From Mucor racemosus (taxonomy: Eukaryota; Mucoromycota; Mucoromycetes; Mucorales; Mucoraceae): a stretch of DNA of 64,000 nucleotides. Below are positions 12,156 through 24,079 of the stretch, in pieces. Both the position numbers and the translations under genes were made by a program. Position 1 is the first letter of the stretch. Every line of letters begins with the position of its first letter. The notes beneath the pieces are model-generated. The model was not told the origin of the DNA. It saw only the letters and a list, made by a program, of their open reading frames with translations, and ran no database searches. The stretch covers positions 69,501-133,500 of the forward strand of contig JAPEHQ010000017.1 in the NCBI GenBank assembly GCA_027405735.1, written 5' to 3'.

Positions 12156-12898
12156 TCTACAGTGACATTATGGCCCAAAGTTTCAACTTTTTAAATTTAA
12201 GCTGTAAAAGCCGAAATTATTAGAAAAAAAAAGGTCGGTTTCTTGGAATTTATTTGCAGATAGTTTAGTAATGTACTGTAGACAATCAATTGATGTTTAG
12301 AGCCCTCAAAATTCTGCATCGATGAATACCAATTACATTGAAAAGTCTTTATTATATGTCTTGAAAATCGCTCAAAACCGAGATTTTTGGATGTGGATTG
12401 GGGTCAAAAAACAAAAATTAATATTTTTCAAAAATTCAAAAAGCATATTGTTATATGCTGTATATCATTGTTGCCTGCTATAATTTGAATTAATTCACTA
12501 TACTGTTTCAATTATCTGATTGAAGTTGAATTCACAATTTATGCGTTTTTTTGGTGTTTTATTGGATAAAATCTTTGAAATTTTATCTTGGCTCAGTATA
12601 TAAATAGCTAGTTATATGCACATAACACGGAAAAACAATTTTAATTGTAGCTATAACTTGTATTTATTTAATAAAATTAATACAGTAGTTATGTGGTTGT
12701 CTATTATTTCCTCAAATTTTCGAATGGTTATATTTCGACACAAAAAATAGCTAAATATATAAAAATAACACCATCGTCATTGAAGCAAAAATATCTATCA
12801 AAATCAATTTTTACTCCAACATTATTGAAAATTCATAGCAAAAAAGTTGGAGACTTGATTTTTTTGAAGAAAATCTAGCTTAAATTATGGAGTGTAAC
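12130..12898. repeat. Dispersed TIR repeat, copy B (right half)
   Basis: Matches copy A from about 10,030 rightward. Shared blocks include AAAGTTTCAACTTTTTAAAT, TTTAAGCTGTAAAAGCC, GCCCTCAAAATTCTGCAT, CTTGAAAATCGCTCAAAACC and TTGGGGTCAAAAAACAA. It ends at ATGGAGTGTAAC (12,887-12,898). The left half is missing. No coding capacity. Confidence 0.65.
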
Positions 12899-13104
12899 AT
12901 TTTTACTTCATTAAAAAACTTTGGCTTTGAGCATTTGCCCCTTAATAAATTGACATGCAGTAATGGCCCCTTCATCCTCACCTTTCGTTGATTATACTGA
13001 TGATTTTCAAAATATACATATATATACTTTATGGCCCACATTAATGAAAAAAAAAAAGAATATACTCTAGTATTTTTTATTTATATATAAATTAAAAGCA
13101 AAAT
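12899..13104. other. Short spacer between repeat copy B and ECM16
   Basis: AT-rich 3' flank of ECM16. The block GCCCCTTAATAAATTGACAT is echoed after copy C (around 20,480), so part of it may belong to the repeat unit. No gene seen. Confidence 0.45.
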
Positions 13105-16100
13105 TTACAAGCTCGTCACCCATCGTGTACCTTCTCTACGTTGCTCCACCTGAATTGGTGGCAATGGCCAACTCTTTGGACCAAAACTAGGGACAACGTA
13201 AACTAATTTACGATCCTTTTTATCAGATATATACTTTGGCAATGGAAAGTCTAAGGGTCTACCAAATGAACATAGATCTTTACCAATCTTTGCAATCCAT
13301 TTTGATTCTACAGATGTTACTCCTTTAAGCCAGTTTTTACCATCCTTGTATAATTCGCTATAAACTAGCATTGCAGGAGGTTCCTGACTATAAAGAATTG
13401 AACTTGGATGAATAAAGGCTTCCTCGTCACTCCATAATAGTTTGTAAACGACATTGCGAGAGTTTTTATAACGAACACCCTTACCACCACCAGTCTCAAG
13501 TACATCTTGTCGAATAGCAACCGAATCAATAAAACCTGCAGTCAAGACTTGTCTCAAGACTTTAAGTTGAACAGCATTAGGTGGCTTCATTTTGGGATCT
13601 AAGCATACATCCACATCAGGGAAATTACTTGACACTAAATTAGTAAGTTGACGTCTTAATTTACGAATTTCTTCCATAGCTTTTGGCCTTAAAAAGTTAT
13701 CTTCACAGAAGGAAGCAGATGCACCAGCAAATTCATAAGCACCAACTACGTTAAGAAGCTTCAAAATATCACTTGAGGGATCTAATCCAGCATGTTTCAT
13801 TTGAGATGAATAATACTTCTTTCTAACAAGTTTTCTTCTTTCTTTTTCCGCAATGGATTCGCTAGTAATGTTGTGTAATTCACGACGGCCTATATCCTCA
13901 TCATCACTATCTTCGGGTTGATTTTCATCCAAATGATAATCTTGAATAAAAGGATCGCCTACTGAGAGAGCAGAAACGATAGCAATAACATAAGGTAAAC
14001 AACCATGTTGTTGTCCAATAATAAGCATCTTTGCAAAACGAGGAGTGATGGGGAACAAAGACATGGTTTGACCAAATTCTGTGATATGCTTTGAGGATGT
14101 ATTGATAGCTCCAAGATATCCCAAAAGTTTTTCAGCTTTGAACAAATTTTCTCTTGGTGGTGGTGTAGGGAAAGGGAAATTGACAACGTTATCAATGTTC
14201 ATTGACTTCATACTCAATACTACACCTTCGATAGGCATACGATGAATTTCAGGTGTGGAAAATTTATCGAATTCATTGTCAAATACAGCAGAAGAGAACA
14301 ATCTATAACAATGACCAGGACCAGTTCTACCTGCACGACCTGTACGCTGCCCAGCAGAAGCTTGTGATGTCCAGTCAACCTCAAAGGATTGTACGCCAGT
14401 TTCTACATCGTATTTACGTTCCTTGGATTTACCACAATCGACCACATAACGTACACCAGGAATAGTAACGGATGTTTCTGCAACATTTGTAGCAATAACA
14501 CAGAGACGAGTACCCTCTGGAGGAGGTTCAAACACACGAAGTTGTGCTTCAGTGGGCAACATGGAATATAAAGGAAGTACATGCAATGGTGCTATCAGAT
14601 AAAACAAAAAAAGTTCAGTGGTGGAAGATCTCAATATAATTCTCTATATAGTTACCATCCTTGACATCTTCAAGTTCATCGTCATCAAAGCCTTCAGCAA
14701 TATCATCATCGTCATCGTCAGATTCTAAATCAAAATCTTCCTCAACTTGGTTATCACCCAACTCTAAAGCTTCATCTTCAATATCAGCTATAGTAAATTA
14801 CATTAGTTTAAAGAAGTAAAACAATTGTTATAAAAAAAACCATACCTTTTCCAGCAGGTACTTGTACTTTTGTGGATTCCAATTCAATAGCACGCTCTTC
14901 TTTCTTCATTTCTTTCTTTGTAGCTTTGGGAGGTAATGCAGGGTATCTTTTACGCAACTGTTTACACAACTGATTGATTTCATTTTGACCTGTCAAAAAT
15001 ACGAGAATACCACCATTTGGTAAACGTTCATGAATTTTAGTAATCTTTTTGTAAGCTTCACCAACATGATCCAAGGGAGTCTTCTTATTGAAATGAACAG
15101 CAACCGGATATTGTCTTGCGTTGACATTAATGACAGGAGGAACTACAGGGAATAAAGTCTTGTTCTCTGTGAAATCAGATACACGCAAAGTAGCAGACAT
15201 GATAACTACACGCAATGGCTTGATTTTTTGTCTATCCTCACGACTCAATTCAGCTCTCAACTTGAGCACACGACTAACAACACCAATTAGAATATCTGTA
15301 TTCAAGTTACGTTCATGAGCTTCGTCAATAATAATGGTGGAATACTTTGTTAATAATAAATCTTGAGACATTTCACGCAAAAGCACACCGTCAGTCATAA
15401 ACTTGATTCGAGTCTTTTCAGAAACAGTAGCATCGTAACGAATTTGATGAGAAACAACTTTATCTGTCAAGTTTAATTCCTGTGCCACACGTTTAGCCAT
15501 ACTAACTGTGGCTACACGACGAGGTTGTGTTACACCGATCAAGCCTGGATTATCACTGTCAGGATGAGACCAACCTGCTTCGTACAAAAATTGTGGTACT
15601 TGAGTTGTTTTACCAGAACCTGTTTCACCACAAATAATAACAACCGTATTGTTACGAATGGCTTCCATGATGGTTTGTTCCTCACCACAAACTGGTAATT
15701 TAAGACGAGCTGCTTGAATCTCTGGTTTGCGATTGACAGAAACGTAAAATGGTTTAGCTACATCTTCAGCCAAATCACCCTCACGATTGCTCTTCAAAAG
15801 TTGTACTTTGATATCGTCAAATTCTTCCTCTTGTCTTTGAGGAACATCGACTACTATATGCTTTGTTGCTTCTGTAACAGCTTCAATTTGTGTAGGTCCT
15901 TCTGTCGCAACCTCTTCTATAAGATCTGCAACCTTTGAATATGGTTTTTCTTCTTGCTCTTGATCTAAATCATCGTTCTCTGAATCTGAACTATCAAATG
16001 AAGAATCAGAATCCATTCCCTTTCTCTGCTTATATCTCTTTTTGGCAATGGTGGGGATTGTTGATTGCTTCTTCTTTCTCTTACGCATAACAAGTGGCAG

Positions 16101-16939
16101 TCCACCTGCTAAAGCACTACCTACAACGGGTTGATCTTTGGGTTCTTCAGTTGCATAAACAATCTCTGGCATAGGAGGTAAATCATCAATCTCTTTTTCA
16201 ACTAATAATGGTACAGTCTCATCAGTGATGGCAACACCGGCTTTTTGCTCCAACATGGCTTGTCGTAATTGTTCACGTAATGTTTGTCCAGATCGACCGA
16301 TTAACTTTGAGGATTTGAGCAAATCTGAAGACCAAGAAGCAGTTCTATGCAAAATTTTTGAGTGAGCAACACAGTCGGTTTTAGCATATCAAATGTTATA
16401 TATATATATTTACGAAAGTTTTTCAATTAAACCAGCTCTGGCATCCTTCTTCAATTTTTGTTCCTGGAAATGAAAAACATATTAGAGTTTGGCGCAAATA
16501 AAATATATTCGTACGTACAATATATTTCTCCATCTTCTTCCTCTTCTTTTTTGACATATACTTCTCGGGCTATTGAAATACAATTCTTTAATACATTGAA
16601 TTATGCCAGATTAATGTGATATACTACCTCTTTGAAAGATTCGGTTAACTTAGAATTGGTTTGATCGTTGGTCTCAACTTTTTTAGATTCTCCGGGAACA
16701 ATCATCAGTTCATTAGAATTACTAATCGATTTAAGTTAGTTGCCTCTTTATATTATAGAATAACACTTGATATACCTTTCATTGCTCTCTTGTTGTTGAG
16801 ATGATGCTGAGTTTGATGTAGAAGGATCAAATGCATGTTTACCTAAACCGCCATCTCTTGCTTTAGGATGAGGTCTCTGGTTAGGTCTTCGAGAAGATGC
16901 TCGAGCTTTTTCATTAAAACGAGGTCTTGATTTTCCCAT
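13105..16939 (-). CDS. ECM16: DEAH-box RNA helicase, SSU processome (Dhr1/DHX37)
   Basis: Nucleolar ATP-dependent helicase of the ECM16/Dhr1/DHX37 family, which releases U3 snoRNA from pre-18S rRNA. Seven exons: 16939-16776, 16721-16628, 16569-16519, 16463-16414, 16344-14846, 14787-14656, 14591-13105, all joined by GT-AG introns in frame, giving 1158 aa (human DHX37 is close to this size). The family-specific N-terminus [13 protein letters not shown] is present. Motif I GETGSGKT is at about 359-366, motif II DEAH at about 460-463, motif III SAT at about 503-505 and motif [10 protein letters not shown] at about 745-752. The acidic insert around 620-660 ([20 protein letters not shown]) is in the usual position between the RecA lobes. 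The HA2 and OB-fold regions follow and the protein ends [12 protein letters not shown] start at 16939 rather than the in-frame ATG at 16954 because MGKxRxRFNEKAR is the conserved start. It is divergent from ESF2. Confidence 0.95.
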
Positions 16940-17139
16940 TGTCAAATTTATCAAAAGAGTATATACAACAGAAAATTAATTTCAAAAAATCATGTAAAGA
17001 AGACCAATGCTCTTTAGTTTTATGTGACACTTTTTACTATTTGGACTTTTTTCATTACATAAAACGCCACCTTCAAATGTCATTTTTTTAAAATAAACAG
17101 TAAAATAGTCGATACACTTTTCTTTTCATCAATACAATT
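16940..17139. promoter_or_regulatory. Shared bidirectional promoter of ECM16 and ESF2
   Basis: Only 200 bp separate the two divergent start codons. The interval is AT-rich with T-runs near 17,049 and 17,083. I could not pick out a clear RRPE- or PAC-like element by eye, so joint regulation is inferred from layout and from both products working in the same particle. Confidence 0.6.
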
Positions 17140-18168
17140 ATGTCTGCAAAGGATAAGAAACAAGATTTATTTGGTCTCGAAAATGATAGCGAAGACGAAA
17201 ATGTCTCGGTAGAAGAAGAGGAGGAACAAGAGGATAGTCGTTTTTCTACATCTCGTCTTCAAAAGCAATCCCTTGACAGCGATGCCAGTGATAATGATGA
17301 GGAAGCTGATAGCGATGATGACGACGACGTTAAAGAAGAGTCAATTTATGACGACAAGGAAGCAGTTAAAAATGTCGCTGATGATGATTTTTCAGACAGT
17401 GAAGATGATTTGGAAAATGAAGAAGGATTTGATGCTCCTATCAGTAGCATGAAGAAGTCAAGATCTAAGAAACTCAAAAAATTAACGCCTGAAGAACTTG
17501 AAAAGTTTGAAAAAGCAAGAAAAAGAACTGGTGTTTGTTACTTGTCTCGTATTCCTCCATTTATGAGGCCCAAGAAGGTTAGATCTTTGTTAGCCAAGCA
17601 TGCTGAAATTGGACGTATTTTCCTTGTACCTGAAGATGCCAAGATTGCTGCTCGTCGCAAAAAGTATACAAAGAATAAAAGAGCCAATTTCGTCGAAGGA
17701 TGGGTTGAATTTAAAGACAAGAAGCAGGCAAGAGCATTAGCTGAACATTTGAATACAAGACCAATGGGTGGAAAACGTTCAAGTCCATTCCACGATGAAA
17801 TGTGGAGCATCAAGTATTTACCAAAGTTCAAGTGGCATAATTTAACAGAACATATGGCTCATGAAAAGCAAGCTCGTAAACAACGTCTTCGTAATGAAAT
17901 CGCACAATCAAATCGTGAAAACAAAACTTATATTCAAAATGTGGAGCGTGCTAAAATGTTACAAAATATGGAACAAAAGAAACGTAAACGTCAATCAACA
18001 GAAGAATCTTCAGCATTATCAGAACAACCACAGAAAGTCCAAAGAACATTTACACAAAGATCTAAAGTGGACCGTGAAGTCGATCCTTCAAAATCTGGTA
18101 AACAATCTTATGATAAGATTGATGCAAATGTGAAGGGTATCATCGGTAACATATTCTCCAAGAAATAA
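17140..18168 (+). CDS. ESF2: 18S rRNA factor ESF2/ABT1 (RRM protein)
   Basis: Nucleolar SSU-processome component of the ESF2/ABT1 family; in yeast Esf2 binds pre-rRNA and U3 and stimulates the helicase Dbp8. Intronless, 342 aa. Residues 1-110 are highly acidic (EEEEEQED, DSDDDDDV and similar) and end in a basic stretch KKSRSKKLKKL. A variant RRM spans about 131-230, opening GVCYLSRIPPFMRPKKVRSL and including GRIFLVPED and the basic insert RRKKYTKNKR. FHDEMWSIKYLPKFKWHNL is the conserved segment after the RRM, followed by a basic helical tail of about 90 residues. The ATG at 17140 follows a T/C-rich leader. It pairs head to head with the helicase gene ECM16. Confidence 0.95.
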   Translation: MSAKDKKQDLFGLENDSEDENVSVEEEEEQEDSRFSTSRLQKQSLDSDASDNDEEADSDDDDDVKEESIYDDKEAVKNVADDDFSDSEDDLENEEGFDAPISSMKKSRSKKLKKLTPEELEKFEKARKRTGVCYLSRIPPFMRPKKVRSLLAKHAEIGRIFLVPEDAKIAARRKKYTKNKRANFVEGWVEFKDKKQARALAEHLNTRPMGGKRSSPFHDEMWSIKYLPKFKWHNLTEHMAHEKQARKQRLRNEIAQSNRENKTYIQNVERAKMLQNMEQKKRKRQSTEESSALSEQPQKVQRTFTQRSKVDREVDPSKSGKQSYDKIDANVKGIIGNIFSKK

Positions 18169-18283
18169 TCAAATACCGCGCTAGTGCGTTTTAATGCAAC
18201 TTTGTAACCATTACTCTCTTTCTCTTTCTTTATCCCCTCTATATATTTTTTTATTTTTTTTTTTTATTTTATCATTTGCCATC

Positions 18284-19564
18284 ATGTTGCGCACATTGGT
18301 TAAGCAAAATCAAGCATTAATAAAACGATCTTTTATACATACAAGTAAACTGCAACCGTCTCCACAAATCAGTTATATAAAGCCATTATTATTCGGTACA
18401 ACTGCTTGCACTACGATATTCTTTACAGCTGCTTGCATTCAGGAAAAAGAAAAGGAAACAGTATGGCAAAGATTAAAAAAGCAAGCAGGTAATACTTTAC
18501 GCGACATTATTACAGATGAAAATTTTGTTTGGTCAGATGTATACGAAGAGAAGAAAAAGTTAATCAAAGAATATCAAAGACAATTATTGCAAGACTTGCA
18601 GCGTCGATTAGAACACTACAATGCGCTTCCTGTGCAACTCAAAAGATCGCTATTAGATACTGCTGAAACGGCTTTTTATATGCCCGAATCTGAAAAGACC
18701 ATTTGTGCATTAATGTCTATCAATATTGCCGTATTCGCTTGTTGGAAAGTTCCCGCTTTGCAAAAATACATGACCAGATATTTTGTTCACAATCCTACAA
18801 GTGGTCGTCAGTTGACATTGTTGACTAGTTGCTTTTCACAACGTACTTTATTACATTTAGCAGTAAACATGGTAGGATTATGGTCCTTCGGCCCAGTATT
18901 ACATGACATTTTGGGTAGAGAACAATTTGTAGCATTATACTTGTCGTTAGGTATCGGTGCTAATGTGTTATCACATCAATTACAAACATTTATAAGGAAA
19001 TCAAGGCCAATTATGCCAAGTATGGGTGCAAGCGGTGCATTGTATGGCTTGTTGACAAGTACAGCTTATTTGTATCCCGATTCAGTTGCATTTATTGCTT
19101 TTTTACCATGGATACCATTCAAAATCAGGTATATACCTTGAACATTTGATCAAAATCATTAAATTAAACTTTTGCTTCATATAGTTACGCTATACCAGCA
19201 CTTTTAACTGTGGATGCAGCGGGTATTTTAATGCGCTGGCGCATGTTTGATCATTTTGTATGTGTGAAATCAAAGCAGATTAGTATTTACAAAAATATCT
19301 AATTTTATCTTATTTTATTTTTTACAAAAATAGGCTCACGTCGGTGGTGCTGCTTTAGGAGTTGCCTATATGCAATTTGGACCTAATTATATGTGGCCAT
19401 ATATGATAAAAACAGTTCGTGATTTGAAGAAGTCTGTAGGTAAAGGAGAGGGAAGTAATAATAATGGAGGAGGTGATAAAACGTCTGGTGCATTGATGGA
19501 AATGCCTGAAAAGATTCGTGCAAGATTATTAGGCAAAAAAGCTGCCGTTCCAGAAAAACAATAA
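18284..19564 (+). CDS. PCP1: Mitochondrial rhomboid protease (PCP1/PARL type)
   Basis: Intramembrane serine protease of the mitochondrial inner membrane; family members cleave dynamin-like Mgm1/OPA1 and PINK1-type substrates. Exons 18284-19128, 19185-19257, 19334-19564 give 382 aa. The start at 18284 gives a basic, hydroxylated presequence (MLRTLVKQNQALIKRSFIHT) typical of matrix targeting. Then come one early membrane segment (about 35-50), a charged matrix region, and the rhomboid core. The core has NPTSGRQLTLLTSCFSQRTL, HLAVNMVGLWSFG, GASGALYG with the catalytic Ser at about 250, and AHVGGAALG with the catalytic His at about 308. The C-terminal tail is Gly/Asn-rich and basic. A pyrimidine-rich leader (about 18,207-18,276) precedes the start. 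It lies 115 bp downstream of ESF2 on the same strand. Confidence 0.92.
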
Positions 19565-19639
19565 AGAAAAGAAGATATGCTCTTAATTAGTATTTTCAAA
19601 TCCAACGTTCATCCAAATATAACTTTTGGTCTAGAGTAA

Positions 19640-20418
19640 TAACAATAATTTTTTGCTACATCTATAAGCGGCATTTAAATTATTTTTTAGTTCTAAGCTG
19701 TAAAGTGTCAAAAGTGAAAACAAAATTATCGGTTTTTTCGAATTTACGTAACAAAGGGCATATAGATCAACTTTTAGTAGTTAGTATTACTTGTAGGTTT
19801 AAATAAGCTCTATCGATTAATGCCATTTTCAAGCGAGAATTTTTGCTAATATTTTTCAAATTTTATCAAAAACTGCGATTATTTGATGAGGCTTGGGGTC
19901 AAAAAACAAGATTGCATCTAATCATCTTCATTACTCTATTGAAAATTAAGATTTTTAAAAAAACTAAAAAGCAGACAATAGATATTGTTTTCTAGTATGG
20001 TTTTGGTTAAAATATCCATCTACTTTAACAATCAGGCTGAAGAGATACTCACAATTTATGCGTTTTTTGGATGTTTTATCAACTTAAATCTTTGAAAATT
20101 TACTTTAAATGTACACATTAATGATAAATAATATGTGAAAAGCATTGATGAATAACTTTAATTATTATTTCAATTTATGTTTATTTATTAAAATAAATAG
20201 TTGTGTCTAATTTTTTAATACTTCATCAAATTTTCGAATGGCTATATATCTGCACAAAAAATAGCTAAAAATATAAAAATAGCACCATCGTTATTGCAGA
20301 ATTAACTTGTATTAGAATCCATTTTTACCTCAACATAAATAAAAATTCATAGCAAAAAAGTTGGAGATCTGATTTTTTTGAAAAAAAAACCCTTTCATTT
20401 GAACTTATGAAGTGTAAC
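19640..20418. repeat. Dispersed TIR repeat, copy C (right half)
   Basis: Degenerate copy of the repeat at 9,210-10,855. Shared blocks include AAGCTGTAAA, ATCGGTTTTTTCGAATTTAC, CTTGGGGTCAAAAAACAAGA, GCACAAAAAATAGCTAAAAA and AGCACCATCGTTATTGCAGA. It ends with TTATGAAGTGTAAC, a one-base variant of the terminal motif. There is no ORF. It begins soon after the rhomboid gene. Confidence 0.6.
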
Positions 20419-21360
20419 TTTTTTTAAAAGCCGAAACATTTTTAAAGCTTGAATACTGATAGGCGGCATTGAGTGTTTGCCCCTTGAACTGATATAAGTT
20501 GCCCCCAATGGCATTTTTTACAATATGTATTAGTATGCATCTTCAGTTGCATAGTTTATCAGATAAACAAGTATTTTTAGATGATTTATTATTTAAGATG
20601 TTTAAAAACTCGGCTTTTTTTATCGTTTTTAGTTTGATGAATTATTAGGGGGGTTAAGCTTTGAGGTATCATAGTTTCGAGATGGACAATAATATCGAAA
20701 CTGATATTTAGTTGTAGTTGAAGGTACTGTCTTCATTAACATGTTACTATTAACATATTATTATTAACATATTATTAACAGGTTGGGATTACCCCGATCG
20801 GCCCATTTGGGCTGATCTTACTGAATGAATTTCTCTCTACACAAGGTACTTATATATCAAATAAAAATTATATTTACCAGATGAGGGGAGTTCTATTCAT
20901 GATTCTTTTTGGTTTTTGGTTTTTTTTGAAAAAAGTGGGAAATGGGTCATCAGCCATTCATTTTATAAAGGGTGTTTTCCAAAAAAAAAAAAAGTAAATC
21001 GGCCAAATGGGCTGATCTATGATCGATGGTGGCATTCGTGTGTTTCAATATTTCTGTTAGAAAACATCAAGGAGATACATTCGAGCCTATAAAAGTATAT
21101 TTGAATGTTTTTATTGATTGATATAAGACCATAGCATTGAGAAAAAATTTTCGCCGTGCCAAAATTCGCAGGATTTCGAATCCAAAATTTTAAATGTAAA
21201 ATTTAACAGGATATAATTAATGAAAATAATTTTTTGAAAGAAAAAATATTTACTATGGTCATGAACAATGTAAATCAACTCGAGATTATAAACAGTGGAT
21301 TCTTCTCCATTCAAACATTGTCATTTTATTGTCGGCCCAAATGGGCTAACCTAATCTCTA
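20419..21360. other. Gene-free stretch with short repeats
   Basis: Holds three tandem copies of a 14-bp unit ATTAACATATTATT (about 20,737-20,778, first copy slightly different). It also has three copies of a GGCCCAaaTGGGCT-like near-palindrome at about 20,797, 20,999 and 21,334. No gene recognised. The open frame at 21,111-21,314 (minus) has no recognisable content. Confidence 0.5.
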
Positions 21361-21364
21361 CTTG

Positions 21365-22497
21365 TTATCCCGACTCTTTCTTTATAATGTGAAAAACTAT
21401 ATAAGAATCTGGAAGTGTATTTTCAGAAATGCCAATTTTTTCTGCAACATAGACAACGTCGTCTCCTAATAGTTTCATACCATCTTTTATCTCATCAATC
21501 TTGGTTGTTGTAAAATTCTTTACCTTGCTAAATTGTGATTCCATCTTGGTAAAATGCTCTTTCAAAGTATTAACTTCTTTAAGTAACCTTCCATCCGTTA
21601 AAGTACTCGAAGCTGCTGTCTCTGCAAGATTAAAGGCAGTTGCTCGCATTTCATCATAACCATTCTGTAGCTTTTCATCTTGTTCACTAATGAATGCCTC
21701 TATGTTATCAAACTTTTCCTTCATGTTTGCCTTTTCTGCTTCTACAATTCCATATCTTCTTGAATCCACTTGAGTCATCTTTGTTTCACATAATTGTATT
21801 TCTGTAGGCATGATTTTCTCCAATTTTGACAATGCATCAATTGAAAGAGTTGTTTGTATAGTTTCGTTTTGCTTTCCAAGGTCTGCTTGGAGATCGTCCA
21901 AATATCTCTTTATAATTTTGAATATGTCCTTGATTGGTTAAAGTTCCTCTTCTTTCTTGTCTCTAAAATCTTGAATAGCTTCATACAGTTGATCCTCCAT
22001 CGTGCTGACTCTGTCTTTAAGTTCTTTTGTGTTTTGAGATAAAACTTGGACGGCAATGTGCCTTTGGGTTTTCTTGTTTTCAAATTGAGAATCGTATTTC
22101 ATGTACCTTTCTAAAATGTCGATTCGATTTAGCATCAAGCGTAACTTCTTGTTAGCATCGTCTATTTCTCTTCTTCTTTGGCTTTCTTCTGCTTGGCTTT
22201 TTAATTCAATAATTTGGGTTTGTAAGATTTAATTTTCACTTTCAAGGTCTTCGATTTTGTTAGCTGCTTCTAAATGATTCTGGATTATTCGTTCTTTGAG
22301 TTGTTGAATATCAGCATTGGATGATGATACTACATTGCTGTTATTGTTGTCGGTTGGCAAAAGTGTAATCTATCCATGGCAATAGAAAAATGAGAGTTTT
22401 ACGAACAGGATTTTATGTAATATTTACTATGTTTCTTTCCAAAGTAACCAGTCTTGACAGTATATTGGTATCTGAAGTACCTTCATCCTCTAAATGT
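21365..22497 (-). pseudogene. Decayed coiled-coil protein gene
   Basis: One continuous minus-strand frame runs from about 22,372 to 21,365 but is broken by two in-frame TAA codons, at 21,938-21,940 (after DFRDKKEEEL) and near 22,229 (after IEDLESEN). On both sides the peptide stays charged, heptad-like and coherent: ADIQQLKERIIQNHLEAANK, ERYMKYDSQFENKKTQRH, LDDLQADLGKQNETIQTTLS, FDNIEAFISEQDEKLQNGYD. An upstream exon candidate (about 22,497-22,432, EDEGTSDTNILSRLVTLERN) joins through a GT-AG intron of about 60 bp in phase. I found no convincing start exon. Either this is a pseudogene of a long coiled-coil protein with C-to-T type nonsense changes, or the stops are sequencing errors. The family is not recognised. 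Confidence 0.6.
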
Positions 22498-23177
22498 ACA
22501 TAATAAGTAAGACGAAAAATTAATGTAAATCAACTCTAGGGCGATAATTAGAAAGTAGATATTTATTGTCATAAAACAAACTATCGCACGGTATTAAAAG
22601 ATGTAGATAGTTACAGTATTAAACTTGAATCTAGTGGGTACAGCATCGTGTATTCCTGAAGAAGTTCTCAAATATCTTAAAATCTCTTATTTTTAAGACT
22701 TACAGGGCTTATAAACGGAATATAATTTTCAAAAAAATATTCTTGTCCAGATCATCAAATTTTGACATTTTCCGATTTTTTTTCTTATTTTGCAGATCTA
22801 GAGTTAATTATTCTACCCATTATAAAACAAAAAATACATACATATACACTATTTGGTGCTCTATTTGCTCATTTAAATAAAAAAAACGTTTTTATTACAA
22901 AATGTTACACGAAAATCCTTTGATCAAAAAACCGTTTTTGGGACGAAAGTACAAACTTTTATTACTTAACATTTAATATTAAGCTTTTATAAAATGTGTA
23001 TTAACTATGGTTACAATTTTCTCTCACAATATAGTATATTTGAACGTTGATTTTGGTATCAAAATTTGATTTTTCTGTTTTTTGATCAAAATCATGAGTG
23101 TTGGTAAGGATAAAATAAGTCCCGAAAATGTCCGCTACAAAAACTGAATTTTCAGACCGCACATGGTTAAACATAAG

Positions 23178-23212
<35 letters not shown>

Positions 23213-24079
23213 CGCTTTTTTATTTAAACAGTAAATAAATGTTAAATCCCAATTGAAATTTATCTTTGGGTACCTTTCAATCTTTCAAACAATAAATGGG
23301 ATGGGAAAAGGGTCGCCACAATATACTTGTACACAAAGATAAAGGATAAGAACAGAGTGTATGGCAGCTTGCAATTCGTAATGATGCATGTTTAAATTCG
23401 ATATAATAAAATCATACTGATCATGGCAAAAGTTACCGATATTTATACATATTTGAATGTATATTATAGTGTCGTTTTGTGGCCAAAATAGTTGTCGAGT
23501 TCTATGGTGCCTTTGTATATTCGAAATGATTTCCAAAACTGTAGACAATGCTTATGCCAATTGTTTATGTATATACTTGTCTTTTGAATAGATTGTTCCT
23601 TTGAGATAAAGTTCACTATTCAAAAATAGTTAAAAAAGTCTTATTGATTCTTACAATTTTTACTGATCCTTATAAGATTTATATTAGGAAATCTGCTTTC
23701 TTTTAGTTGTACATTGTCTTGGTTGAGTAAACCAACAATCCCAACTTCTGAATATCAAAAAGTTACATGCCTACTTGATGTTAATTTCTCCGTTAGTTTG
23801 GAGTTTTTAGGCATTATGGGTATTAAAAAAAAAAAAGGCATAATTCATTAGGAAAAAATACTAAACATAACAGTACTTCCAACTTGAGCTTGCTTTCAGT
23901 AAAAAAATATTATGAGGCTATTTGGACATAAATGCACTAGGAACGATAAATTATAATATTTTATGGCTTTAAGGAGATGATTAAGTAACAGTCAATTAGA
24001 TCATCTGTGATATTGTTTTATTATAAGCAAAATTATAATTTACTGCTGTATTTCTGATTGAATAGTAGGATACAAGAGC
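22498..24079. other. Intergenic region, no gene seen
   Basis: AT-rich sequence with TGATCAAAA-containing inverted motifs (about 22,918 and 23,080) and a long A run at about 23,187-23,212. No protein or RNA gene recognised. The frame at 23,285-23,548 is not supported by composition or family. Confidence 0.5.
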
